Notes: generated by a model not told the origin, from the sequence alone. Counted from the first letter of the stretch, positions 8,204-18,595 are shown. The stretch is 64,000 nucleotides of DNA from Polycladomyces zharkentensis (GCF_016938855.1 NZ_JAFHAP010000010.1:1-64000), one strand, 5' to 3'. Program-made: numbers and translations.

Positions 8204-9091
8204 CTATTCACGCCGTTGAAACCGGATCAGGCGAAAATGAGCCAACGTGAGCAAAAAGACGACAACAAACAACAAATACGCGGCGGCTGAAGCCTTGCCC
8301 AGCTCAAAGCTGTGAAAACCGACACGATAGATGTACAGCATCAATGTGGACAAACTCCCCCCGGGATTGCCCGCCTCGCCGCCAATCATCCATACGTCGT
8401 TGAATCGCCGCATGGCGCTGATCATGCCGGTGATCAGCAAAAAAACGAGAATCGGGCGGACGCCCGGCAAGGTTACGTGCCACCATTGTCGAAACGGTCC
8501 GGCGCCGTCAATCGAGGCCGCTTCATACAATTCGCCCGGCACCGACTGCAAACCCGCCAACACGATCAAGATAGAATATCCGATCCCATGCCATACGCCC
8601 ATCAGAGCCACCGCCAGCTTGGATGTATCGGGATCGGCAAACCAACCCTGCGCCGGAAGACCCAATCCGGTCAGCACATAATTGATCAACCCTTGATCGG
8701 TGGGATAGAAAAGAAACTGAAAAACGACCGCCACCGCCACCATCGACGTGATGTTGGGCAGGAAATACACCGCACGGAAAAAGGTGCGGCACCATCGGGC
8801 CGAATGAATCCATGTCGCCAACACCAACGAACCGGGAATGCTGATCGCTATTCCCATCCCACCCAGAACCAGTGTGTTGCGCAGCGCTTCCCAGAAATCA
8901 TCGTCCAGCAGCAGGTAACGGTAATTGTCCCATCCCGCCCACGTTTCCACCACCCCGTTGGTATGAAAAAAACTGAGTCTCAGGGATTCCACCAACGGAT
9001 ACAACCGAAACATCAACAATCCCGCCATCAGCGGCAGGATGAATCCCCATCCCGCGAGGTCTTCCAACCGAATTCGGCCTCGTTTGCCCAT
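8204..9091 (-). CDS. Sugar ABC transporter permease (MalF-like)
   Basis: A 295-residue inner-membrane protein with six membrane segments; FILPLMAGLLMFRLYPLVESL is the characteristic first helix and the EAA loop reads ELYEAASIDGAGPFRQWWHVTLPGVRP (about residues 195-221). It should pair with the MalG-like permease at 5253-6089 and the binding protein at 3867-5240. ATG at 9091 follows AAGGAG; upstream in-frame ATGs have no spaced ribosome site. Its 3' end faces two plus-strand genes, which is unusual because MalF, MalG and the binding protein normally form one unbroken operon. Confidence 0.9.
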   Translation of the reverse strand: MGKRGRIRLEDLAGWGFILPLMAGLLMFRLYPLVESLRLSFFHTNGVVETWAGWDNYRYLLLDDDFWEALRNTLVLGGMGIAISIPGSLVLATWIHSARWCRTFFRAVYFLPNITSMVAVAVVFQFLFYPTDQGLINYVLTGLGLPAQGWFADPDTSKLAVALMGVWHGIGYSILIVLAGLQSVPGELYEAASIDGAGPFRQWWHVTLPGVRPILVFLLITGMISAMRRFNDVWMIGGEAGNPGGSLSTLMLYIYRVGFHSFELGKASAAAYLLFVVVFLLTLAHFRLIRFQRRE

Positions 9092-9144
9092 GACTTTCCG
9101 CTCCTTGACCTGTCCTTTTTTCTCATATGTATGGGCCATGACAT

Positions 9145-9172
9145 GAAAAAAGCACCGGGAGATTCCGGTGCC
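9145..9172 (-). terminator. Terminator between apt and the sugar permease gene
   Basis: On the minus strand GGCACCGG-AATCT-CCCGGTGC is followed by TTTTTTC, directly after the apt stop codon. It separates the recJ-apt transcript from the downstream transporter gene. Confidence 0.85.
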
Positions 9173-9186
9173 AAACGGTTGACAAC

Positions 9187-9699
9187 TCAATACCGAACCA
9201 AGGAGAACACGTCGATGCCTTGCAATTTTTCGCGACCGTTGAGGTAGGTCAATTCAATGAAAAACGCAGCGCCCACCAACTCGCCCTGGAGTTGTCGAAC
9301 CAGGTTGATCGTGGCACTGATCGTACCGCCCGTGGCCAGGAGGTCATCCGCAACCAGTACGCGTTGCCCCGGCTGGATCGCATCCCGGTGGATGGCCAGT
9401 TTGTCTTTCCCGTATTCCAGGCTGTACTCGGTTTCAATCGTTTCCCCCGGCAATTTGCCCGCTTTTCGTACAGGTACGAAGCCGGCCCCCAATGCGTAGG
9501 CCAACGGCGCGCCGACGACGAACCCCCGTGCTTCCGGTCCGACAATCAAGTCGATTTGCTTGTCCTTCAGACGTTCCACCATGGTATCGATGGCTGCGCG
9601 GTAAGCCGGTCCTTCCTTTAACAGCGTGGTGATGTCCTTAAACCGAATACCCGGTTGCGGGAAGTCCGGAATGACGCGAATCTTTTCTTTGAAATCCAT
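9187..9699 (-). CDS. apt: Adenine phosphoribosyltransferase
   Basis: A 170-residue cytosolic enzyme converting adenine and PRPP to AMP and pyrophosphate (purine salvage). The N-terminus [27 protein letters not shown] is diagnostic; the PRPP-binding motif [13 protein letters not shown] is at about residues 120-132 and the EARGF loop at about 56. Full family length. ATG at 9699 follows AGGAGGAGACG. It overlaps the end of recJ by about 60 bp and is followed by a terminator. The recJ-apt order is conserved in Bacillus. Confidence 0.97.
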   Translation of the reverse strand: MDFKEKIRVIPDFPQPGIRFKDITTLLKEGPAYRAAIDTMVERLKDKQIDLIVGPEARGFVVGAPLAYALGAGFVPVRKAGKLPGETIETEYSLEYGKDKLAIHRDAIQPGQRVLVADDLLATGGTISATINLVRQLQGELVGAAFFIELTYLNGREKLQGIDVFSLVRY

Positions 9700-12064
9700 T
9701 TTCGTCTCCTCCTATTTTCAAGTCCAGTCCCAGAAGATCGAATACATAATGGCATAATTCCCGGTAGGAAGAATACACGAGTTGGCGCATCACGCGCTCT
9801 CGCTCGATCTGCCGCCGATAGGAAGCGGAGGTGTGGAGCGGTCGCTTGGCCGGTTGTGGCACGACCCGAAGATGATCCCCGCTGCCATCCACAAATTCCA
9901 GTTCCTGAAACACCCGCAACATGAAGGCGATCATCCGCCTGGAAAGACCGGTCAGCTTTTGAAGACGTTGTAAATCCCGCGGCAAACGAACTGACTCCAC
10001 GCGCAACAACCAACCGTACAATTGTTTGAACCCTTCCCTGTCCGGGGTTTTCAACAGCACATCATCCATCCCGGCATCGCCGAACGCGAAATAAAAACGT
10101 TCCACATGCGAAAGTGTGTAAACGAGCCGTTCCCACGTCTGCAAACTGGGAGGGGGTTCCAACAACACCAACCGGCGAATCTCCGACCACCGCTCCGGTG
10201 CCGTCTGTGCTTCCTTCTCCCATTCGTCCCAGGATACCGACCAAGCCGTCGGTTGATCCGGAGCCAATGTCTTTTCAGGAGCGGAAGTCAGCAATAACGT
10301 GTACGGATCCGCAAGCAACCGATCCAGTCGATCCCGTTTGTCTCCGTTTCCCCGCCAATCGAAGATCTGGACGTGCGGAACGTGAACATCGCGAATCAAC
10401 AGCTGAGGGGTTCGTTGGTTGTTCCACTCGTTGATCTGCAGTTCTCCCAACACCTCGATCCGGGCGTGCGGGGTGATTTCCTCGGCCAACTCCTTCATAC
10501 GGAATCCCACCGCATCCAATGTACCGTTTCCGCCCGATAAAATCAATTTCACATGATTGCGGTCCGCTCCCATTAGTTGGATTTGGGACAAACCCGCTCC
10601 CGTGACACGAAACCGCGGGGTGGGATTCCCCACGCCGTACGGTGCAAGGTGCTCTAATTGTTCGATCAATTCCACGCTCACCTGATCCGGTGTCAGTTCG
10701 GATTCCACCCGGGAGACCGGAATGTAATCCTCCTCGGTCAGCCATTCGGCCGCCAGACGGTTCAGCCGCCGGTGCAATTCCGGTACGTCCCGGGCCGGAA
10801 GCGTCATGCCCGCCGCCATTTTGTGGCCGCCGAAATGAGGGAGCAGATCGGCGCACTCCGACAGGGCACGATACATGTCCAGTCCTTCGATACTGCGTGC
10901 CGAACCTTTGGCCATCCCCGTCTCCTCGTCGATACCGAGCACGATGGCGGGCCGGTAGTAGCGTTCCACCAACCGGGATGCAACGATACCGATGACACCG
11001 ACATTCCAACCGGGTGATGCGACCACGATGAACCGGCGATGCGCTTCAGGGTCCGCTTCCACCATCGCCTGCGCTTCCGCAAAGATCTTCTCTACCAATT
11101 GTTGTCGTTCCCGGTTCATCTGATCCAGTTGATTGGCCAGCGCATAAGCGGTTTCATCGTCTTGCGTCAACAACAGTTCCACCGCATGCACCGCACTGTC
11201 CAGACGTCCGCTCGCATTGATTCTCGGACCGAGCGAAAATCCGACATGACCCGACCCCACCTCGCCGCGGATCCCGGAGACATCCATCAACGCCCGCAGG
11301 CCGACATGTCTCCGCTGGTTCATTCTACGCAAACCGCCGACAGCGATGATTCGGTTTTCATCCACCAATGGGACGAGGTCCGCGATCGTACCCAGTGCCG
11401 CCAATTCCCACACTTCTTCCGGCACTTCTCCCAGCAAAGCCTGAACCAATTTGAACGCAACGCCCACTCCGGCCAACATATCAAACGGATACGGGCAGTT
11501 CGGCTTTTTTGGATTGATCACCGCCAATGACTCGGGGATCACATCCGGAGGTTCGTGATGGTCCGTAATGATGAGATCCAACCCCAACTCCCGGGCATAT
11601 GCGGCTTCTTCCACCGCACTGATACCGGTATCCACCGTAATGACCAAATCGACCTCATCCGCTTTGGCTTTGGCCAGCGCTTCCTTGTTCAACCCATATC
11701 CTTCACGAAAACGATTGGGTATGTAATAGTGTGCATCAGCACCCAGGCGCCGCAATACCGTCATCATCAAGGCGGTACTGGATATACCGTCTGCGTCGTA
11801 ATCACCGTATACCAAGATTTTCTCATTTCGTTTCAGTGCTGTTCGGATGCGGTCCACCGCTTCTTCCATCCCGTCCATCAAAAAAGGATCGTGCAAATCG
11901 GAAGCGTCTGCACGTAAAAACCGCCGCGCAGATTCCACCTCGGTCAATCCCCGATTGACCAAGAGACGCGCGACGACCGGATGGACTCCAAGCGAGTCCG
12001 CCAAGGCAGAACAGCTGGCCTGATCCGCCTCCACGGTCAGCCAGCGTGTTTTCGGGCGCAGCAT
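9638..12064 (-). CDS. recJ: Single-stranded-DNA-specific exonuclease RecJ
   Basis: An 808-residue 5'-3' single-strand exonuclease used in recombination and mismatch or base-excision repair. DHH phosphoesterase motifs are visible: [13 protein letters not shown] (motif I, about 80), [17 protein letters not shown] (DHH, about 142), then the DHHA1 domain [13 protein letters not shown] and [12 protein letters not shown], and an OB-like plus C-terminal region as in long Firmicute RecJ. Start ATG at 12064 (MLRPKTRW) follows GAGGTG at eleven bases. The 3' end runs into apt, so translation may be coupled. Upstream is the CDF gene in the same direction. Confidence 0.95.
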   Translation of the reverse strand: MLRPKTRWLTVEADQASCSALADSLGVHPVVARLLVNRGLTEVESARRFLRADASDLHDPFLMDGMEEAVDRIRTALKRNEKILVYGDYDADGISSTALMMTVLRRLGADAHYYIPNRFREGYGLNKEALAKAKADEVDLVITVDTGISAVEEAAYARELGLDLIITDHHEPPDVIPESLAVINPKKPNCPYPFDMLAGVGVAFKLVQALLGEVPEEVWELAALGTIADLVPLVDENRIIAVGGLRRMNQRRHVGLRALMDVSGIRGEVGSGHVGFSLGPRINASGRLDSAVHAVELLLTQDDETAYALANQLDQMNRERQQLVEKIFAEAQAMVEADPEAHRRFIVVASPGWNVGVIGIVASRLVERYYRPAIVLGIDEETGMAKGSARSIEGLDMYRALSECADLLPHFGGHKMAAGMTLPARDVPELHRRLNRLAAEWLTEEDYIPVSRVESELTPDQVSVELIEQLEHLAPYGVGNPTPRFRVTGAGLSQIQLMGADRNHVKLILSGGNGTLDAVGFRMKELAEEITPHARIEVLGELQINEWNNQRTPQLLIRDVHVPHVQIFDWRGNGDKRDRLDRLLADPYTLLLTSAPEKTLAPDQPTAWSVSWDEWEKEAQTAPERWSEIRRLVLLEPPPSLQTWERLVYTLSHVERFYFAFGDAGMDDVLLKTPDREGFKQLYGWLLRVESVRLPRDLQRLQKLTGLSRRMIAFMLRVFQELEFVDGSGDHLRVVPQPAKRPLHTSASYRRQIERERVMRQLVYSSYRELCHYVFDLLGLDLKIGGDENGFQRKDSRHSGLPATGYSV

Positions 12065-12117
12065 GGAATCAGGATCACCTCGCTTTGCGCTTCCATTATA
12101 GCACACCCCCACCGAAG

Positions 12118-13023
12118 TCATGTCTTCTTTTCTTCTTCGGAATAGGGATTGACATGTACCAGCACGTCGGAAACATGATCAAAGCGATCCATCAGCGTAT
12201 GTTTGACCCGTTTGCCGATTTGATGTCCCTGTTCCACCGTGATCTGGGGATCTACCGCGATTTTCACGTCAACGATGACATAATGTCCGTGCTCTCTGGC
12301 GCGCAACTCGTCCACCCGCGTCACCCCGGGTACGGAAGCGGCCGTATCCACCAACTCCGCGGCATCCTCCTCGTGCAAAACGTGGTCCATCGTGGTGTGA
12401 ATCGACTCTTTGGCCAACTTGTAAGCCATCAGCAAAACCAGAATGGATACAAAGATGCCTGCAACCGCATCCAAATAAACCAACGGGGATACACCCAGGC
12501 GAGCTCCCAAAATCGCGCCGCCGATTCCAAGCAAAGCGGCAAATGAGGAAAACACGTCGGAACGGTGTTCCCACGCGTTGACAATCAAAGCCTGCGAACC
12601 AATCCGTTGGCCCAACCGGTACTTGTAGCGAAACATCCATTCCTTGACGACCATGGAAACCACTGCGGCAACAGCGGCCCACCAACCGGGCGCCCGAGCG
12701 GGTACAAACAGCGACTCAAACGAGTCATACACCATCTGAAATCCCACTACGCCCAGCAGCACCGCGACGATAATCGCAGCGATGGATTCGGCTTTGCCGT
12801 GGCCGTAAGGATGATCTTCATCCGGCGGCAATTGCGCGGCCCGCACCCCGATCAGCACGGCGAGGGAACCGGCCACATCGGAGGCCGAATGGACAGCGTC
12901 CGCGATCAAGGCTTGACTCTGTGCCATCACGCCGATCATCCCCTTGAATAAAGCCAACAGCGCGTTTCCGATGATCCCGATCCAAGCTCCCTTTTCCGCT
13001 TGACGAAATTGATCCGATCTCAT
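12118..13023 (-). CDS. Cation diffusion facilitator (CDF) family transporter
   Basis: A 301-residue inner-membrane divalent-cation/proton antiporter. The N-terminal domain has six helices with SQALIADAVHSASDVAGSLAVLIG carrying the HxxxD metal site of helix 2 and the matching HRSDVFSS (HxxxD) site of helix 5; DHPYGHGKAESIAA is the family signature loop. The C-terminal cytoplasmic domain (about residues 210-300) has HYVIVDVKIAVDP and DVLVHVNP. Metal preference is not certain (Zn, Mn or Fe). It lies between secF and recJ, where Bacillus genomes also carry a CDF gene. Full length. Confidence 0.9.
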   Translation of the reverse strand: MRSDQFRQAEKGAWIGIIGNALLALFKGMIGVMAQSQALIADAVHSASDVAGSLAVLIGVRAAQLPPDEDHPYGHGKAESIAAIIVAVLLGVVGFQMVYDSFESLFVPARAPGWWAAVAAVVSMVVKEWMFRYKYRLGQRIGSQALIVNAWEHRSDVFSSFAALLGIGGAILGARLGVSPLVYLDAVAGIFVSILVLLMAYKLAKESIHTTMDHVLHEEDAAELVDTAASVPGVTRVDELRAREHGHYVIVDVKIAVDPQITVEQGHQIGKRVKHTLMDRFDHVSDVLVHVNPYSEEEKKT

Positions 13024-13094
13024 GGTGGAAACCTCCGAAAGAGATGGCCGCGGAATACCGCGGCCAATGGAAGTTTATGTGATTTCTTTCATTC

Positions 13095-14003
13095 TTATTC
13101 GGAAGCCGGGTTGGCCCGATTCATCGAGCGCCATTTCCAATCGAGCCAGATTTGGCTCGCGATGAAAATCGACGAATACGCGCCGAAAAGCAGTCCCAGC
13201 AACAATGCCAGTGAGAAGTAGAAAATACTTTCCCCTCCGAACAACAGCAGAGTGGCTGCACCGAACACCACGGTCAATACCGTGTTGATCGAACGAACCA
13301 GCGTTTGGTGGATGCTCTCGTTCACCACACGGGCCAGATCTTCGAACTTTTTGGGTTTATGCAGTTCCACGTTTTCGCGAATCCGGTCGAAAATCACGAT
13401 CGTGTCGTTGACCGAATACCCGACGATGGTGAGGATGGCGGCCACGAACACCAGATCCACTTCCCACTGAAACAGTGAGAACAGCCCGATTACGATCAAT
13501 ACGTCATGCAACAGCGCCACCACGGCGGAAACAGCAAACCGATACTCAAACCGGATCGTCAGGTACAGGATGATTCCGATCGACGCGATCGCCACGGAGA
13601 TGATCGCGTTTCGAACCAGTTCCTGCCCGATGATCGGATCCACCTTTTGCTCCTGAATGTCCACTTGTTTGCCGTACTTCTGCTGGAATGCCGTGCGTAT
13701 CTTCGCCACCTTGTCGGGAGAAAGCACCTCATTGGTGCGAAACACCAGTACCTCTTTGTTGTTACCGGCCGCCCGCACATTGGCGTCCTTGTAACCCAAT
13801 CCGGTCAACACCTTTTTGGCTTCCGTCAAATCATAGGGATGACCGATGCGAACATCCACCCGGGTCCCGGACTTGAAGTCGATCCCAAGGTTGAGTCCTT
13901 GCAGCAAGAACGATACCAAGCCCAGCAACAACAGCACACCGGAGATGAGATAAAACCATTTGCGACGTCTGACGAAGTCCAGTTTATAGTTCACCGATCT
14001 CAC
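13095..14003 (-). CDS. secF: Protein translocase subunit SecF
   Basis: A 302-residue membrane protein. N-terminal MRSVNYKLDFVRRRKWFYLISG, the first helix, then the periplasmic-type loop GLNLGIDFKSGTRVDVR, and five C-terminal helices with DVLIVIGLFSLF and GYSVNDTIVIFDRIREN, the SecF signature. SecDF uses the proton gradient to pull exported proteins through SecYEG. Separate secD and secF genes overlap by 20 bp here, unlike the fused secDF of B. subtilis. A short GC-rich hairpin (13043-13063) after the stop may end the transcript. Confidence 0.95.
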   Translation of the reverse strand: MRSVNYKLDFVRRRKWFYLISGVLLLLGLVSFLLQGLNLGIDFKSGTRVDVRIGHPYDLTEAKKVLTGLGYKDANVRAAGNNKEVLVFRTNEVLSPDKVAKIRTAFQQKYGKQVDIQEQKVDPIIGQELVRNAIISVAIASIGIILYLTIRFEYRFAVSAVVALLHDVLIVIGLFSLFQWEVDLVFVAAILTIVGYSVNDTIVIFDRIRENVELHKPKKFEDLARVVNESIHQTLVRSINTVLTVVFGAATLLLFGGESIFYFSLALLLGLLFGAYSSIFIASQIWLDWKWRSMNRANPASE

Positions 14004-15225
14004 TCTCCTTCACACCAAACAACGCCGGGCTTTTCAGCACATTGGCCTTCAACAGCAGAGTCATCAGAATCCGTGCCAACGCCACCGCAGTGAGGAAGCT
14101 GACGGCGATGCTGACGATCAGCGAGACGGCAAATCCTTTCACGCCGGCAGTTCCGAAGTAGAACAGCACCGCAGCCGCCAACACGGTTGTGATGTTGGCG
14201 TCAAAGATGGTGAGGAACGATCGACGGGAGCCGGAACGCACGGAGGCGGGAATGCTTTTGCCCCGACGCATTTCTTCCTTGATCCGCTCATACATGATGA
14301 TGTTGGCGTCCACCGCCATCCCGATCCCGAGTATGTAAGCGGCAATGCCCGGCAACGTCAACGTGACGTTCAACAAAGAGAAAGTCAACAATACCAGATA
14401 GGAATACGCCAGCAGCGTCACAACGGCGATCAATCCCGGCAACCGATAATAACCGATCACGAAAACAAAAATCATCACCAGCGCGATCAAGCCGGCGCGC
14501 AAGCTTTTCATCAGTGAATCCTGTCCGAGACTGGCATCCACGGAGTAGCTTTGCTTTTCTTTCAAGTCGACCGGCAGCGATCCGGCGTTGAGCAGATTGG
14601 CCAATGTTTTGGCCGACTCCGCCGTAAAGTTTCCCGTGATGATCGCTTTGCCGTTGGGAATCGGCTCATTGATCACCGGTGCATCCAGCTGCTGGTCGTC
14701 CAAATAGATCGGCATGGGTTGTCCAACATACTTCCGCGTCAAATCATAAAACTTCTGCGGATTCTTCAGTTCCAGCATTACGGCAGGCCGTCCACTTTGG
14801 TCATAATCCTGCGATGCACTGCCCTCCTTCAGGTCTCCCCCGTCCAGGAGCACTTTTTTTCCGGTAGGATCCCGGAATGTGAGACGGGCCGGTTTGCCCA
14901 GGATCTCACGCGCCTTCTCCTTGTCCTTCACCCCGGCCAACTGCACGCGAATCCGGTTGTTTCCTTCGATGGTGATGTCAGGTTCGGTCACACCCAACAC
15001 GTCGATCCGGTTCCGCAGGGCTTCCGCCGCACTGGCCAACGTTTGCGGGGTGATCTTCTGTCCCTTTTCGTGGGGCTTCGCTTCGTACAAGACTTCGAAA
15101 CCGCCTCTCAAATCCAGTCCCAATGTGATCCGATTGACGACGTCTTTCGTGGTCAGCGCCACCGTCGCCAAAACGGCGATCACCAAGAGGGAAAACCAAA
15201 CGAGTTGACCCCAGCGAACCCTCAT
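13984..15225 (-). CDS. secD: Protein translocase subunit SecD
   Basis: A 413-residue membrane protein: first helix (about 8-28), LGLDLRGGFEVLYE motif, extracytoplasmic P1 domain with DVLGVTEPDITIEGNNRIRVQLAG, then five C-terminal helices including GMAVDANIIMYERIKEE, the RND-type motif with the functional Asp. Works with SecF in late stages of export. ATG at 15225 follows AGGAGGATCGG; the end overlaps secF, implying co-translation. Family length for the short SecD form. Confidence 0.95.
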   Translation of the reverse strand: MRVRWGQLVWFSLLVIAVLATVALTTKDVVNRITLGLDLRGGFEVLYEAKPHEKGQKITPQTLASAAEALRNRIDVLGVTEPDITIEGNNRIRVQLAGVKDKEKAREILGKPARLTFRDPTGKKVLLDGGDLKEGSASQDYDQSGRPAVMLELKNPQKFYDLTRKYVGQPMPIYLDDQQLDAPVINEPIPNGKAIITGNFTAESAKTLANLLNAGSLPVDLKEKQSYSVDASLGQDSLMKSLRAGLIALVMIFVFVIGYYRLPGLIAVVTLLAYSYLVLLTFSLLNVTLTLPGIAAYILGIGMAVDANIIMYERIKEEMRRGKSIPASVRSGSRRSFLTIFDANITTVLAAAVLFYFGTAGVKGFAVSLIVSIAVSFLTAVALARILMTLLLKANVLKSPALFGVKESEIGEL

Positions 15226-15582
15226 ACATCCGATCCTCCTTCATTTGCCCAGACAACTATTCCCATTATCCCAACTGGATCGGGCCATGTCAATTTATCG
15301 TTCCGGGCCTTTTGCAGTTCTTTGATATGGACTGATTCCAACTTCTCTACAATAAGAACTCACCTCTATCATAAGAAACATCCCCCCTCAGCCAACTGAA
15401 GGGCGTGAATGTCTCTTTGTTGCAGAAACAACCGCGAGGTTGAAGGGATCAAACGGATTTAAGCATCCCGTCCACCAGAACTGCCTTCCGTCAAATCCGG
15501 CTTTCGATAAAGAAGTCAGAATCGTATACCCTTGACCTGAGATTTTCATTTAACCAATCCGTTTTTCTATATAATCGGCAAG
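15226..15582. other. Intergenic region upstream of secD
   Basis: No gene is supported here. It must hold the secD promoter on the minus strand. Two small hairpins are visible, CCCTCAG-CCAA-CTGAAGGG (about 15391-15410) and CAACC-GCGA-GGTTG (about 15429-15442), of unknown role; the first resembles IS605-type left-end hairpins but no other element features were found. Confidence 0.4.
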
Positions 15583-15617
15583 AAAAAAACACCATCGGCA
15601 AATCCTTCCGATGGTGT
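15583..15617 (-). terminator. Terminator after comN
   Basis: Minus-strand hairpin CACCATCGG-AAGGATTTG-CCGATGGTG followed by TTTTTTTC, just beyond the comN stop codon. Confidence 0.9.
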
Positions 15618-15630
15618 CAAACACGTTTCC

Positions 15631-15933
15631 TCAATCACGCTTGTCCAGCGAATCCGATTTGTAAACGCTGATCATCAGCCAGTTCATGAAACGGGTAGCT
15701 TTCAGGGACAAAATGTCATTCACCAGGCGGTTCAAGCGCGGCCACCCACGCCGATAATTCTCGGAAACGCAAGCCCACACCTGTTCACCCGTCACATTTT
15801 CGTATCCGTACATCCGGAATTCTTCGGCTTTGCTGTTGCACAAATCCTCGATACACTGCATCAGCTCGGATTCGCTCAACAGCTCCACAGAGGACTTGGC
15901 TTTCCGGGTCACCGGTTTCAAAGATTGCCGCAT
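15631..15933 (-). CDS. comN: ComN-like post-transcriptional regulator
   Basis: A 100-residue cytosolic protein matching the ComN (YrzD) family: LLSESELMQCIEDLCNSKAEEFRMYGYENVTGEQVWACV is the conserved core, followed by a basic segment YRRGWPRLNRLVNDILSLKATRFMNWL. In B. subtilis ComN regulates comE mRNA after transcription and lies between secDF and spoVB, exactly as here. Start ATG at 15933 follows GGAGG at eleven bases; an upstream extension of ten codons has no ribosome site. A strong terminator follows. Confidence 0.85.
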   Translation of the reverse strand: MRQSLKPVTRKAKSSVELLSESELMQCIEDLCNSKAEEFRMYGYENVTGEQVWACVSENYRRGWPRLNRLVNDILSLKATRFMNWLMISVYKSDSLDKRD

Positions 15934-16133
15934 GTTGACGCAGACCTCCTTCCACAGGCGCAATCGAAGGCCCTCCTACAGGGTGATTCGATCCCTTTCT
16001 ATCAAAATCCTGCCGGAAAATCAACCGACGATTTTTAGTCATGAATCGATTGGACAAGGGCATAGGCTTGTATGGAAAAAAGTGTGTCTGGTTCCATCGA
16101 TCAGACACATCTGAAAGAAAGCGGGGACCACAG

Positions 16134-17693
16134 GTGACCAAGCAGTCTTTTTTGCACGGCACCCTGATCCTGGTCGGTGCGGGGTTTATCACGAAAATCC
16201 TCGGATTTGTCTACCGGATTGCTTTGTCCCGTATCATCGGCGACGAAGGCATGGGCTTGTTCCAAATGGCGTTCCCGATCCTGCTGTTCGTGATCGTCCT
16301 CGCGACTGCGGGCTTGCCCGTGGCCATCTCCAAGCTGGTCTCGGAAGCCGAAGCCACCGGCGATGAAGAACGCATCCGCTTCATCCTGAGGGTATCGCTG
16401 GGTATCGTCATCGTCACCAGTATGGTGTTGACGGGAATGACGGTTCTGTTTGCACCGTGGATTGCCTCCCATCTCTTGACGGATGAGAGAGCCGTCTACG
16501 CTTTGACGGGGATCGCTCCCGTTATCCCCATCGTGGCGATCGCTTCCATCTTTCGGGGCTATTTTCAGGGACGCCAACAGATGAATCCGTATGCGGTTGC
16601 CCAGATCGTCGAGCAGATCGTTCGAATCGCCACGATTCTCCTGTTGGCGCAATATTTGTTGCCCTATGGTGTGGAATACGCATCGGCAGGCGCCATGTTC
16701 GGCATTGTGGCGGGAGAAGGGGCAGGTTTGTTCGTGTTGTTGCGCGCATTTCGCAATGATCCCCGGAGACCGCCGCTTCGCATGCGGATTGGACGGAAGG
16801 ACAGCGTCGGCACCCTGAAACGGCTGAGTCGGTTGGCTTTACCTGTTACAGCCAGCAGAACGTTCGGTTCGCTTTCCTATGCGGTGGAACCGATTGTCGT
16901 CTCCCAGAGCCTGGCCATCGCCGGCATTGCAACCGCCACGGCGACGGCACTGTATGGACAATTGGAGGGAATGGCCATTCCGTTGGTCTATTTTCCGGCA
17001 TTCATCACATATGCGCTGTCCGTTTCACTCGTCCCCGCCGTATCCGAAGCGGCGGCACGCGGACAGCGTCGATTGGTCGAACATCGTCTCCGGCAGGCGG
17101 TTCGGTTGTCACTGATCGTCGGCGCTCCTTGCGCGGTGTGGATGTTTGTATTGGCTGAGCCTTTGACACTCTTGGTTTACCACAACACAGAGGTGGCCCG
17201 CTTGATGCAGATTCTTGCCCCCTTCGCCGTCTTCCTGTACCTCCAGGGACCGTTGGCGGCTGTTCTGCAAGGGTTGGACAAAGCAAACGAGGCCATGCGC
17301 AATTCCATTTTCGGATCGTTGATCAAAACAGGATTGATTTTTCTGTTCGCCTCCCGTCCATCCCTCGGGATCGACGGAGTGGCACTGGCTATCAATTGTG
17401 GAATCGTCATCGTAACGTCGCTCCATCTCTTGAGCATCATGCGCCATATTCCGTTCACCGTGCATCTGAAGGGCTGGATCAAACTCACCGTCTGCATCGC
17501 CGGAATGGGGACAGTATCGTACCTGTGGTTGAATCACAGCATCGGTGCGTTGTGGTTGCGGTTATTGTCCACAGTTGGGGTGAGTGCCGGGGTGTACGGT
17601 GCACTCCTGATCCTGTTTTCGCTCATTCGCGGAGAGGATGCCCGACACTTGCCGGTGATCGGCAAATGGATGAACCGCCTTCTGCCGCGTTAA
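16134..17693 (+). CDS. spoVB: Stage V sporulation protein B, MurJ/MVF-type polysaccharide flippase
   Basis: A 519-residue membrane protein with about 14 helices of the MOP/MATE superfamily. The N-terminus (GTG start) TKQSFLHGTLILVGAGFITKILGFVYRIALSRIIGDEGMGLFQMAFP matches SpoVB closely in pattern and length. It is thought to flip lipid-linked peptidoglycan precursors for spore cortex synthesis. GTG at 16134 follows a GCGGGGACC-type ribosome site; the longer frame to 16041 adds a non-conserved leader. It is convergent with yrbG; the two stop codons overlap (17690-17693). Order comN-spoVB-yrbG-yrzE is the Bacillus order. Confidence 0.93.
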   Translation: MTKQSFLHGTLILVGAGFITKILGFVYRIALSRIIGDEGMGLFQMAFPILLFVIVLATAGLPVAISKLVSEAEATGDEERIRFILRVSLGIVIVTSMVLTGMTVLFAPWIASHLLTDERAVYALTGIAPVIPIVAIASIFRGYFQGRQQMNPYAVAQIVEQIVRIATILLLAQYLLPYGVEYASAGAMFGIVAGEGAGLFVLLRAFRNDPRRPPLRMRIGRKDSVGTLKRLSRLALPVTASRTFGSLSYAVEPIVVSQSLAIAGIATATATALYGQLEGMAIPLVYFPAFITYALSVSLVPAVSEAAARGQRRLVEHRLRQAVRLSLIVGAPCAVWMFVLAEPLTLLVYHNTEVARLMQILAPFAVFLYLQGPLAAVLQGLDKANEAMRNSIFGSLIKTGLIFLFASRPSLGIDGVALAINCGIVIVTSLHLLSIMRHIPFTVHLKGWIKLTVCIAGMGTVSYLWLNHSIGALWLRLLSTVGVSAGVYGALLILFSLIRGEDARHLPVIGKWMNRLLPR

Positions 17694-18376
17694 TCCTTTT
17701 TGGGATCGATATAGAGCCGTCCCCGGTGATCGACGCTGGCGAAGAAAATCTCTTTGAAGTCCTTGTATCCGTACTGCTGAATTTGGTTTTTCAACCAAAA
17801 ACGGTTTTGTCCGATCTGGTTCAATCCTTCTTCCTGTACCTTGCCATCCACAATCAACGTTACCGGCATCATAAACGGACGGAACCCCGCATTTTCATCT
17901 GCGTCTCTTTCTTCCCTTTTTTCCTCCGACGTGCGCGGGATGACGCTCAATTTCCCCGTAGTCTCCAAAATCGCAAATTCCACGTCGGAGATGTTGGATA
18001 TGTTTTTCTCCCGCAACTGCGTCATGAGATCATCCAAATTGTATCGCTGTTTGGCCATTTCCTCTTCCATGATCTTGCCGTTTTTGATCAGGACAGAGGG
18101 TTGGCCGTCCACCAAATGACGCAGGTGGGTATTTTTCAATGAAAGATAAGAAAGTATCAGTTGTCCCAACAACAGGGTCATGATCGGAATCATGCCTTTC
18201 ATCAACGGCACGCGGGTATCTTCAATGAAGATAACGGCCAAATCGGCAATCATGATGAACACAACCAGATCGAATATGGACAGCTTGCCGATTTCCCGCT
18301 TGCCCATCAACCGCATAACCAACAGTACCAAAAAATATGCGAATAATGAACGAAGAAACAGTGACCACCATTCCAT
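17690..18376 (-). CDS. yrbG: DUF421 family membrane protein YrbG
   Basis: A 228-residue protein with three N-terminal helices (SLFLRSLFAYFLVLLVMRLMGKREIGKLSIFDLVVFIMIADLAV) and a cytoplasmic C-terminal domain containing DGQPSVLIKNGKIMEEEMAKQRYNLDDLMTQLREK and VIPRTSEEK, the DUF421/YetF pattern. In Bacillus YetF-type proteins act in spores or germination; the biochemical role is unknown. ATG at 18376 follows AAAGGGGG. Its stop codon overlaps the spoVB stop on the other strand, so the two genes end tail to tail without a spacer. Confidence 0.88.
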   Translation of the reverse strand: MEWWSLFLRSLFAYFLVLLVMRLMGKREIGKLSIFDLVVFIMIADLAVIFIEDTRVPLMKGMIPIMTLLLGQLILSYLSLKNTHLRHLVDGQPSVLIKNGKIMEEEMAKQRYNLDDLMTQLREKNISNISDVEFAILETTGKLSVIPRTSEEKREERDADENAGFRPFMMPVTLIVDGKVQEEGLNQIGQNRFWLKNQIQQYGYKDFKEIFFASVDHRGRLYIDPKKD

Positions 18377-18595
18377 GGCCGTGCCCCCTTTCTCCCGATT
18401 TGCATCCCGACTGGGGTTCCGTATCCTTGTGGCATTGGCCTTGGCGAGGCCTTCCAGGGCATGTTTGACCAAGATCGTCCGTCGCTTTCCCCACTAGTTT
18501 CGTCCAGCGGCACGAGATTTATGATGGCCGCACGATCATAAAACCATGAGAAAGTTCATACCCATGTACAAAATCGGACAATCAGGAGGATGGCC

